A stretch of DNA of 5,551 bases from JBBKWQ01 sp037969115. Its GTDB lineage: Bacteria > Actinomycetota > Acidimicrobiia > Acidimicrobiales > Ilumatobacteraceae. Under the pieces are notes generated by a model, which made no database searches, was not told where the DNA came from, and saw nothing but the letters and a program-made list of their open reading frames with translations. Each line of letters opens with the position of its first letter. Within the stretch, counting starts at the first letter, position 1. Positions 1 through 5,516 of this stretch are shown here, one piece after another. Location of the stretch: NCBI GenBank assembly GCA_037969115.1, contig JBBKWQ010000279.1, forward strand, positions 1 to 5,551, given 5' to 3'. The translations under genes were made by a program, and so were the position numbers.

Positions 1-1237
1 CGTGGTGACGATCAGTGCGACTGCGTCGACGCCGGAGCGGGCACAGGAAATCGCCACTGCGTATGTTGACACCTACCTCGGTCTGTTGGAGGGGCAGCTG
101 GATTCGTTGCAGAGTGACGAGTTGGCGCAACTGGACGCTCAGTTGGCTGGGTTGGTGGATCAGTTGGCCGACGTGGATGCTGAGATCGAGGCGGTGCTTG
201 CTCCGTATCTGCCGACCGGTCCGGTCGCGGATGGTCAGACGTATGGTCCGGTTCCGACGGTGGATCAGGTGGCTCCGAACTTGGTGTCGATCAAGCAGAA
301 TCTGTTGACGGAGTATCAGCAGATTCTCGGTTCGAAGTCGGAGCTCGAGTCGACATCGAAGCTTCGGGTTACGACGCGGCTTGTCCAGCCGGCGTCTCTT
401 CCGACGATCGCGGAGGTTTCGACGAACGAGGTGTTGCTCGCTGTTGGCTTGGTGGGAGAGCTCGGGCTGGGAGTCATCGCAGCGGTCGTGGCTGCCAGAG
501 TGTCGCCGAGGGTGCTCGACGACGAAGAGTACGAAGAGATCCTGGGAGCAGCGCCGTTCGGCCGCTTTCCGAGAACAGCAGAGTTTCGAGAGGCGCGCCT
601 CGAGGCTTTCGGAAGTCTTCCGACAGGGTCGCAATCATTCGTCGAAGCCGTCTGTGTTCGGGCTGAAACGCTTTCCAAGTCTGCGGGTCCGATCACGATT
701 GCGGTGGTCGGCACCCAGCGATCGGCAGGATGCACGACGCTTGCTGCGGCGATGGCCACTTCGTTCGGGGCGGCCGGAAAGGGCGTCGCGCTGATCGATG
801 CCGATACACGTGCGCCGGAACTTTCGAATCTCTTCACCCGCCAGATGATGGGCCTCAGCGAGATGATCCTGATGAAGGAGTGCGGCGAGGAGCTGACCGA
901 AGTTGATCGTCCTTCGTCGGTGTCGCTCCCCGCGCGTGGTGCTCGTGGTGTTCATGTGGTCGGGATGGAGGGTCCTGCCGATGTGGACGTGCTGGCCCAC
1001 GGTGGCATGCGAGAGGCAGTGGCGGCGGCATCGTCGCTGGCGCGAATCGTGGTCGTCGATGGTGGACCGATACTCGACACCGTGACGGCCATGCATCTCG
1101 TCGAGGCAGCCGATGTGGTCGTGCTCGCTGTACCCCGGAAGCGTCAGCGGCGCAGGACGTTGCGACAGATCGTGAGCCAGCTCGACGGTGTCGACGCCGG
1201 CCGTCTCTCGGTGTTGATGCCGACCAGAGGTGCATGA
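1..1237 (+). CDS. Wzz/Wzc-like polysaccharide co-polymerase with degenerate BY-kinase ATPase domain (5' partial)
   Basis: Probably a membrane protein controlling chain length or export of an exopolysaccharide. The frame is open to the left edge. The GTG at base 2 is unlikely to be the start, because the first residues already lie inside a Wzz domain and its first membrane helix is missing. Numbering from base 2: residues 10-70 are a hydrophobic/acidic heptad-like coiled coil. A proline-containing stretch (LVQPASLP) leads into one membrane helix at about 144-165, which carries a glutamate (E153). A cytoplasmic linker follows, then a P-loop domain. The domain has a Walker A' motif (LIDADTR, D266/D268) and a Walker B-like VVVDGGP (D353). 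Its Walker A reads GTQRSAGCTT at 237-246, with C244 where the essential lysine belongs. The C-terminus (RLSVLMPTRGA) has no tyrosine cluster, which BY-kinases normally need for autophosphorylation. The family call is firm; kinase activity is doubtful. It sits upstream of polymerase and glycosyltransferase genes, as such regulators usually do. Confidence 0.85.
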   Translation, partial: VVTISATASTPERAQEIATAYVDTYLGLLEGQLDSLQSDELAQLDAQLAGLVDQLADVDAEIEAVLAPYLPTGPVADGQTYGPVPTVDQVAPNLVSIKQNLLTEYQQILGSKSELESTSKLRVTTRLVQPASLPTIAEVSTNEVLLAVGLVGELGLGVIAAVVAARVSPRVLDDEEYEEILGAAPFGRFPRTAEFREARLEAFGSLPTGSQSFVEAVCVRAETLSKSAGPITIAVVGTQRSAGCTTLAAAMATSFGAAGKGVALIDADTRAPELSNLFTRQMMGLSEMILMKECGEELTEVDRPSSVSLPARGARGVHVVGMEGPADVDVLAHGGMREAVAAASSLARIVVVDGGPILDTVTAMHLVEAADVVVLAVPRKRQRRRTLRQIVSQLDGVDAGRLSVLMPTRGA

Positions 1238-1433
1238 GCTCCGGTCAGAATGACTTTGCCGCGATACTGTCCCATGCCCTCTCGGTTCGCTAGCGTGTCG
1301 TGACGGCAGGATCGGTTTCCCCTGATGAGGAGCTCAGCAGAATGGTGGGTGCAGATGTGTCGAGTCCCCCTCGTTCGCTGAGAGACCCGGCCGAAGTCGC
1401 TGAGCCGCAGCAGATGCTGACGGTGCATTCGTC
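1238..1433 (+). other. 196-base intergenic stretch between Wzz-like and Wzy/WaaL-like genes
   Basis: No large gene is present. It holds the GAGGAG ribosome binding site and mini-ORF described separately. A 19-codon frame starts at 1234 with an ATGA overlap on the previous stop and ends at 1293; it has no recognisable features and I do not call it. I found no convincing terminator hairpin, so transcription may run through from the upstream gene. GATACT at 1263-1268 and TAGCGT at 1291-1296 resemble -10 boxes, but neither has a good -35 partner. Confidence 0.5.
1327..1332 (+). promoter_or_regulatory. Strong Shine-Dalgarno (GAGGAG) ahead of the mini-ORF at 1342
   Basis: GAGGAG lies 9 bases before an ATG at 1342. 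This is the best ribosome binding site in the window. The Wzy/WaaL-like gene itself has no purine-rich site in the bases just before its ATG, so this site may serve both frames through coupling (inference). Confidence 0.45.
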
Positions 1434-1437
1434 ATGA
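1342..1437 (+). CDS. Candidate 31-aa small protein or leader peptide, ATGA-coupled to the polymerase gene
   Basis: The frame starts at ATG 1342 and ends at TGA 1435-1437. The stop overlaps the ATG of the next gene at 1434 in the classic ATGA arrangement of translationally coupled genes. A GAGGAG site sits 9 bases upstream. The product starts MVGADVSSPPRS and ends MLTVHSS. It is soluble, rich in serine, proline and acidic residues, and has no signal peptide or membrane segment. I do not recognise it. About two thirds of third codon positions are G or C, which suits real coding but proves little over 31 codons. It could be a leader peptide whose translation delivers ribosomes to the downstream start, a small functional protein, or a chance frame. 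Confidence 0.4.
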   Translation: MVGADVSSPPRSLRDPAEVAEPQQMLTVHSS

Positions 1438-2834
1438 TCTCATCGTCGGAACGATCCTTCGATGGTCTGCCGAGGGGTTGGCCAGATGAGTTATGGCTGC
1501 GCCTCGCGATTCTGTCGCTGGTGTTCGCATTGGTGAAGGGCTTCGATGCGAACAACTCGATATACCCTGTCAGGCCCAACGAGTACCTCGCCCTACAGCT
1601 TGTCCTGGTGACGGCCACGCTGTTGCTTGCTCCGAGGGGTCGAATTCTGTCGGTGTATCTTCCGATCACCTGGGTCTGTTTCATGGTGTGGTGGTTGGCA
1701 TCGTATACTTGGAGCGTTTTTCCCGCTGGCTTCTACGATGTGACCAGGCGAGACATCGGAGTTGTTCTGACGGTGGTGGTCTTGGCCAGTATCATGCCGG
1801 TCGGCTATTTCCTTCGTTCGATCATTCACGCCGGATATGTCTCCATTGGGCTGGTGTTCCTCGCAATTCTTCTTCAGCCTGACGTGGCATTTTCTACGGT
1901 AGAGGGTGGGGGCTTGCGCGGCGGCTTCGTTCACAAGAACTTCATGGCGGCGAGCTTGTGTGTGACAATGGCGGCGGTACTCGCCTTTTGGAAACGTCGT
2001 GAGAGCAAATGGTTGTTCATCGCAATGGTCTTCGTCCTCATCGTCCTTTCGCAGAGTTCAACCGGCCTCGCGACCTTCTTCCTCGTTCTGATGATGTGGT
2101 GGGCGCTCGATCAATACGGATGGGTCCGACGCACGCTTGGACGGAGTTTCGTCACAGTCACCCTTGGTGTCGCCCTGGTCTTGATCGTGGCCTTTTCGCT
2201 GTTGCTCGAACCTCTGGTGCAACTGAACGGGAAGGATCTCACCTTCGCGGGACGTACTGAAATCTGGGACGCCGTCATCACGGCGATTCGGCAACGACCG
2301 CTCATCGGGTATGGGTGGGGAGGCGTGTTTCAGAGCTTCTCGGTGGAGCCCACGTTGTCGATCAATCGCCAGCTCGGCTATCCGGTGTTCCACAGCCACA
2401 ACGCGGCGCTCGAGCTCATGCTCCGGCTCGGTGCCATTGGGCTGGTGCTGTTCGTTGCGCAGCTCTTCGCGACGTTGCGACTCGGGTGGAAATTGTTGCA
2501 GGAGTTTAATCCCATCGGCACCTTCATCTTTCTCTACGGAGGCATCGTGGTGATGTTCGGCTTTGTGGAAAGCCTGACCGGACTCGGCGTCTACTTCGGG
2601 CTCCTGGTCGCATTTCCGGCGATGCGACTTCAGCTGTTGTCAAAGGCTGGTGGCGAGAACGGATCGTCGAGGTTGACCGAAGGTGATCGATCCGAGGAGG
2701 TTTCCAGTGGACGAGTCCACCGGCCGCCCAGCGCCGTCGCCGAGCGAAGCGCGAGCTCGTCTCTGCGGACCGAGATCGATGACCGAAACGATGCATGGGG
2801 ACCCAACCTGCGACGCGATGATCCCCGAGACTAA
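1434..2834 (+). CDS. O-antigen ligase/polymerase family membrane protein (Wzy/WaaL type)
   Basis: A polytopic membrane enzyme expected to polymerise lipid-linked repeat units or transfer finished glycan to an acceptor on the outer face of the membrane. I see about 11 hydrophobic segments (for example 20-37, 50-66, 71-90, 107-125, 133-148, 172-187, 193-207, 212-228, 239-262, 325-346 and 364-390). Family-typical elements are WS at 93-94, GGFVHKN at 163-169, a long extracytoplasmic loop with GRTEIW at 273-278 followed by RPLIGYGWG at 288-296, and HSHN at 320-323. These match the Wzy_C/O-antigen ligase pattern. Sequence alone does not separate polymerase from ligase. Residues 403-466 form a hydrophilic, charged, probably disordered cytoplasmic tail, which is longer than usual. 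ATG 1434 is the start because an in-frame stop lies at 1401-1403 and no better start follows it. There is no Shine-Dalgarno, but the start overlaps the stop of the mini-ORF. The next gene begins 3 bases after the stop, so the two are surely co-transcribed. Confidence 0.85.
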   Translation: MISSSERSFDGLPRGWPDELWLRLAILSLVFALVKGFDANNSIYPVRPNEYLALQLVLVTATLLLAPRGRILSVYLPITWVCFMVWWLASYTWSVFPAGFYDVTRRDIGVVLTVVVLASIMPVGYFLRSIIHAGYVSIGLVFLAILLQPDVAFSTVEGGGLRGGFVHKNFMAASLCVTMAAVLAFWKRRESKWLFIAMVFVLIVLSQSSTGLATFFLVLMMWWALDQYGWVRRTLGRSFVTVTLGVALVLIVAFSLLLEPLVQLNGKDLTFAGRTEIWDAVITAIRQRPLIGYGWGGVFQSFSVEPTLSINRQLGYPVFHSHNAALELMLRLGAIGLVLFVAQLFATLRLGWKLLQEFNPIGTFIFLYGGIVVMFGFVESLTGLGVYFGLLVAFPAMRLQLLSKAGGENGSSRLTEGDRSEEVSSGRVHRPPSAVAERSASSSLRTEIDDRNDAWGPNLRRDDPRD

Positions 2835-2837
2835 ACG

Positions 2838-4433
2838 ATGACGGCCGATAGATCCAATGACGTGGCGATTGTTCGACTGGCGCCCTTGATTGCGGGCATC
2901 GCGACCGCAACGGCACTGTTGTTCATTGCGTACCGTCATGGCCCTGCGCTCGCGCCGGACTCCATCGATTATCTCTCGACCGGCCTCAACATCTCGCAGG
3001 GTCGAGGGGTCACCACGTACGATGGCGGCCCGCTGACGCCATTCCCGCCGATTCTTTCGGTCCTGATTGCGCTTGGGCACCTTTTTGGAGTCGCGGGTAC
3101 ACAGACCGCAGCTGTTGTCAATCTTATGGCGATGATCATCACGGTCGGCGGTGTCTTTCTTCTCCTTCGACGGCGCGCGAACAGTCGCGCCGTCATCTGG
3201 ATAGGAACGATGGTCGCCGCCGCCACGCCAGCGTTGTTCAGTGCTGCCCGCTTCCTTTCTACAGATCCGTTGTTCGTCGCGTTCGTGGTCATTTGGCTGT
3301 GTCTGGCCGACCAGATCGTCAGCGCAAAACGTTCAGATTTGATCGCCGTCTCGTCGCTCGGCCTGGTCGGCGCCGTGAGTTTCATGATTCGCTATGCGGG
3401 AGTGACGCTGATCGCATCCGGCCTGATCGTGCTGCTCGCAATACTGCTTCCCCAACGCGCCAGCTTGTCGCGTTCCGTCTACGGAAAGGTCGCTGCCTAC
3501 CTCTTCATCAGCTGCAGCGCCCCGGCTCTGTGGCTCGTTCGCAACCATCTGGCAGACGGCACCTGGATGGGGCCTCGTGCGAGAGCGAATGTCTCGCCGA
3601 TCGAGATCCTCCGACGTATCGTCTCCACGTTTGGATCATGGCTGGTTCCTGTGCCGCCGGGTTATCTCACGTTCGGAGTCGCGATCGTTGCGATCGTTGC
3701 GTTTGCGATATTTCGAAAGATCGTTCCACCGGTCCCTCGAGAACGCTCGGCGTGGGGACGCATGGCTTTCGACCCACCCGTCGTGTTCTCGGCTGTGTAC
3801 ATGCCGTACCTCGTGCTCGCAGCGTGGAGCACAGCGTTTGACCCGATTGGCGTCCGGCTGCTGTCGCCAGTGTTTGTGCCAGCTCTGATCGTGGTGCTCC
3901 AGTGGGTCGATCGAAACCTCACTCGACTTCCGAAGCCGTCGCGTTTTTGGTACGCGGTGCCGGTTGTTGCCCTGTTGCTCATCGTGGGGAACGCGAGCGT
4001 GTCCGCCGCCAAGGCATTCAAAATGGCGGAGGAAGGCAACGGCTTCGGCTTGGTCGAATTCCGTGAGGACTCGTTCTCTCAACTCGTCAAGGGTCTCGAC
4101 GACGACGTCGTCATCGTCAGCAACGATGGTCGCGCCGTGTGGTCGCTACGTCGCGCAGGCGAAGCGTATGACATCCCCCGTCCAGAATGGTACGCAACGG
4201 CGGAGGCCTACCAGAGCGCACTTCTCGACATGACTGAACTCATTTCCTGCAGCGACGCGGCGGTGTACCTCGTCCTGTGGTCCGACCAACCCAGCGCAGG
4301 GCTGGAAGAATCGGTCGTTGCCGATGCACTCTCGTGGACGACGGTCTCGGACGACTCGCAGGGGGTTCTCGCAGTGATTTCGCTGGTGCAGAGTTCTCAC
4401 GTCTGCGATGGCGAAGAGGATGCTTCGTACTAG
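2838..4433 (+). CDS. GT-C fold membrane glycosyltransferase, GT39/RgtA-like
   Basis: Probably transfers a sugar from a polyprenyl-phosphate donor on the outer face of the membrane. Around 11-12 hydrophobic segments are visible. The first (about 11-29) is followed by an extracytoplasmic loop with PDSIDY at 40-45; D41 or D44 is the likely catalytic acid of this fold. GRG at 55-57 and PLTPFPP at 65-71 follow, the usual glycine and double-proline signature of the loop. Other family-like points are R185-Y186 (IRY), W232..R235-N236 (WLVRN) and R340-P344 (RLLSP). The last membrane helix ends near 388. The final 140 or so residues are soluble, likely extracytoplasmic, and contain two cysteines (C471, C523). 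Total length (531 aa) is normal for the family. The gene starts 3 bases after the polymerase stop with only a weak GAGA upstream, which suggests coupled translation. Donor and acceptor sugars cannot be read from the sequence. Confidence 0.8.
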   Translation: MTADRSNDVAIVRLAPLIAGIATATALLFIAYRHGPALAPDSIDYLSTGLNISQGRGVTTYDGGPLTPFPPILSVLIALGHLFGVAGTQTAAVVNLMAMIITVGGVFLLLRRRANSRAVIWIGTMVAAATPALFSAARFLSTDPLFVAFVVIWLCLADQIVSAKRSDLIAVSSLGLVGAVSFMIRYAGVTLIASGLIVLLAILLPQRASLSRSVYGKVAAYLFISCSAPALWLVRNHLADGTWMGPRARANVSPIEILRRIVSTFGSWLVPVPPGYLTFGVAIVAIVAFAIFRKIVPPVPRERSAWGRMAFDPPVVFSAVYMPYLVLAAWSTAFDPIGVRLLSPVFVPALIVVLQWVDRNLTRLPKPSRFWYAVPVVALLLIVGNASVSAAKAFKMAEEGNGFGLVEFREDSFSQLVKGLDDDVVIVSNDGRAVWSLRRAGEAYDIPRPEWYATAEAYQSALLDMTELISCSDAAVYLVLWSDQPSAGLEESVVADALSWTTVSDDSQGVLAVISLVQSSHVCDGEEDASY

Positions 4434-4434
4434 C

Positions 4435-4482
4435 TCTGTGGCCGTCCGATGAGTCGCAGTGCCGTTCGGTAGCGACCACAGA
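4435..4482 (+). terminator. Possible terminator or mRNA 3'-end hairpin after the glycosyltransferase gene
   Basis: Two bases past the stop codon, TCTGTGG (4435-4441) can pair with CCACAGA (4476-4482). Inside it, GTCGC (4453-4457) can pair with GCGAC (4472-4476). Both cannot use base 4476 at once, so a realistic fold is 6 + 5 bp with a 12-base bulge. No T-run follows, so it is weaker than the hairpin at the end of the window. It may act as a leaky terminator or a 3'-end stabiliser. Confidence 0.3.
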
Positions 4483-4653
4483 ACTTTGGCGAATCGATCG
4501 AGTTGGTTCAATCGGTGTTCAGGAATGTTCTGAATGGACGACATCAGCCAACAGGCGGTGAATCGAATGTCACCAACGGTGAGAAAGGCGAAGAAATGTT
4601 GACCGAAAGCGAGAAAGTTCTTGTGGTTCGCTCTCCAGGGCGTAAGTATTTGC

Positions 4654-4669
4654 GTGGCGGGCAAGCCAC
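4654..4669 (+). promoter_or_regulatory. Small leader hairpin (GTGGC/GCCAC)
   Basis: GTGGC (4654-4658) and GCCAC (4665-4669) are perfect complements around the 6-base loop GGGCAA. It lies directly before the palindrome at 4671-4685 and is part of the same structured leader. Alone it is too short to be decisive. Confidence 0.3.
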
Positions 4670-4670
4670 C

Positions 4671-4685
4671 ACGACCGTCGGTCGT
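4671..4685. repeat. 15-bp near-perfect palindrome (ACGACCG T CGGTCGT)
   Basis: The 7-base arms at 4671-4677 and 4679-4685 are exact reverse complements around one central T. As DNA it could be a dimeric repressor or activator site, about 110 bases upstream of the secreted-protein start. As RNA it folds as a 5-bp stem with a 5-base loop. Its right arm is also the left part of the longer helix at 4680-4741, so the two RNA folds exclude each other. Confidence 0.4.
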
Positions 4686-4741
4686 TCGATCAGCCGTAGC
4701 TGCGGGACCAACAGGTCACGCCTCCTGCGGATCGAACGGCC
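4680..4741 (+). promoter_or_regulatory. Structured RNA leader candidate: 11-bp helix enclosing two small hairpins
   Basis: GGTCGTTCGAT (4680-4690) pairs with ATCGAACGGCC (4731-4741) over 11 positions with a single G-U pair (T4682-G4739). The enclosed 40 bases can form CAGC/GCTG (4691-4694 with 4699-4702, loop CGTA) and CAGG/CCTG (4712-4715 with 4724-4727). The result would look like a three-way junction. A further GGCG/CGCC hairpin (4754-4757 with 4762-4765) lies between it and the ribosome binding site at 4786. This arrangement fits a 5'-UTR regulatory element, but I cannot match it to a known riboswitch class. Confidence 0.35.
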
Positions 4742-4795
4742 TGCGGGGGGCGGGGCGATGTCGCCTTCACATCACGACCACAGATAGGGAACGAC

Positions 4796-5461
4796 ATGAA
4801 ATCCAAGTTCAGAACACTCGTCGGCGCCGGGGCCGCGTTGGCCATGGTGGCCACACTGCAACTGCTACCGGCCAACGTCGCACACGCCTACAACCCCACG
4901 CTCGATGGAATCGCGGCGTGTCAGGACGACGGTTCGATCAAGGTGACCTGGACGTTCGTGTCCGACACGGTTGTGTCGGTGATCGATGTCGTGAGTCCAG
5001 CGGCGATCGCCGGGACCGACATTCCGGCGACGACCGATGGTGCACCGACCAGCCTCTCGTACACGGAGGTCTACCCGGCCGGCTCGACGGAAGCATCGAC
5101 CTCCGTGACGATCCAGTACGACCATGCCATGTACACCGTGGTCACCGACGCGACGATCGCGTTGCCGGGTGACGACTGCGCGCCCCGCGTCGGTGGCGAG
5201 TGGTGCTCTCCCGGATACTGGCGCCAGCCACACCATCTCGATTCGTGGGCTGCGACGGGCATCTCGACCGGCGAGTTCTACAACGACTACTTCGGACCGG
5301 TGTTCGCGGACAACCCCACCCTCCTGCAGGTCCTGCAGAGCCCGCAGATCTACAACCGTAGAGGTAGCGGCTCGTTCAACAACGTCGGCGACCTGCTGAG
5401 TGGAGCACATCCCGACGTCGACTTCGACGGTGAGCGTGTGGAGAACTGCCCACTGAACTGA
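4796..5461 (+). CDS. Secreted protein with PGYW motif (PGYWKNH-like), exopolysaccharide-associated
   Basis: A 221-aa exported protein of unknown function. The start at ATG 4796 is supported by AGGGA (4786-4790) at 5 bases' spacing and by a textbook Sec signal peptide directly after it: KSKFR, a hydrophobic core at about 8-24, and a probable signal peptidase I site after A31 (AHA/Y). The mature part has a beta-rich, Thr/Ser/Val-rich region at about 45-125, then WCSPGYWRQPHHLDSW at 136-151, then a stretch rich in aromatics and asparagine (FYNDYFGPVF, LLSGAHPDVD) to the end. The PGYW motif plus the later leucine- and Asp-rich segment resemble the PGYWKNH domain of secreted bacterial and archaeal surface proteins as I recall it, with R-Q-P-H replacing K-N-H. 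Four cysteines (42, 128, 137, 218) could form two disulfides. No C-terminal membrane anchor, LPXTG or PEP-CTERM sorting signal is present, so it is likely released or held non-covalently. It follows polysaccharide genes but has its own long leader and terminator. Confidence 0.8.
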   Translation: MKSKFRTLVGAGAALAMVATLQLLPANVAHAYNPTLDGIAACQDDGSIKVTWTFVSDTVVSVIDVVSPAAIAGTDIPATTDGAPTSLSYTEVYPAGSTEASTSVTIQYDHAMYTVVTDATIALPGDDCAPRVGGEWCSPGYWRQPHHLDSWAATGISTGEFYNDYFGPVFADNPTLLQVLQSPQIYNRRGSGSFNNVGDLLSGAHPDVDFDGERVENCPLN

Positions 5462-5487
5462 ACTGATCGAACAGGTCATCGAACGTG

Positions 5488-5516
5488 AGGGCTCGCCGTC
5501 TCCGCCGGCGAGCCCT
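5488..5516 (+). terminator. Strong 11-bp GC-rich terminator hairpin after the secreted-protein gene
   Basis: AGGGCTCGCCG (5488-5498) and CGGCGAGCCCT (5506-5516) are exact reverse complements around the 7-base loop TCTCCGC. The hairpin starts 26 bases after the stop codon. Only TTGT follows it rather than a long T-run, which is common for terminators of high-GC actinobacteria. It marks the end of this transcription unit. The remaining bases to 5551 show nothing I can call. Confidence 0.75.

Larger units (their letters stand above)
4434..4795 (+). other. 362-base intergenic region: end of the polysaccharide unit and long leader of the secreted-protein gene
   Basis: No recognisable protein is encoded. 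The left part has a long-stem inverted repeat (4435-4482). The right part has several inverted repeats listed separately. Weak promoter-like elements are TTGTGG at 4621-4626 with TAAGTA at 4643-4648 (16-base spacer), and TTGACC at 4599-4604 without a good -10 box. Two short frames with fair ribosome binding sites occur: 22 codons at 4534-4602 and 63 codons at 4596-4787. Neither looks like a known protein, and the second overlaps the inverted repeats. Confidence 0.6.

Noticed and set aside
2..4. GTG at base 2 as the true start of the Wzz-like gene
   Set aside because: The protein would lack the first membrane helix and N-terminal part of the Wzz domain. The reading frame is open at the edge, so the gene most likely begins upstream.
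316..837. Minus-strand frame of 173 codons opposite the Wzz-like gene
   Set aside because: Ser/Ala/Thr-rich shadow of a well-supported plus-strand gene, with no motif of its own.
4446..4483. Hammerhead-ribozyme-like core: CCGATGA followed by a GTCGC/GCGAC stem and a nearby GAA
   Set aside because: The invariant CUGAUGA is changed (C for U), and GAA does not directly follow the stem (CACA intervenes). No proper stem III with a cleavage site is visible.
4534..4602. 22-codon frame (begins MDDISQQAV) with AGGA 9 bases upstream
   Set aside because: Too short to judge, with no coupling to the next gene and no distinctive composition.
4651..4730. Resemblance to a class I cyclic-di-GMP riboswitch (GGGCAAGCC, then GGGACCAACAGG)
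   Set aside because: The match to the conserved GGGCAAACC and GGGACGCAAAGCC blocks is partial, the spacing is off, and the receptor helix is not seen. Only an Rfam GEMM covariance scan with a significant score would revive it.
4503..4787. 94-codon frame from TTG, or 63 codons from ATG 4596 (AAAGG 7 bases upstream), ending in the ribosome binding site of the secreted-protein gene
   Set aside because: The arginine- and serine-rich product has no recognisable features and the frame runs through the inverted repeats of the leader. A leader peptide remains possible but unsupported.
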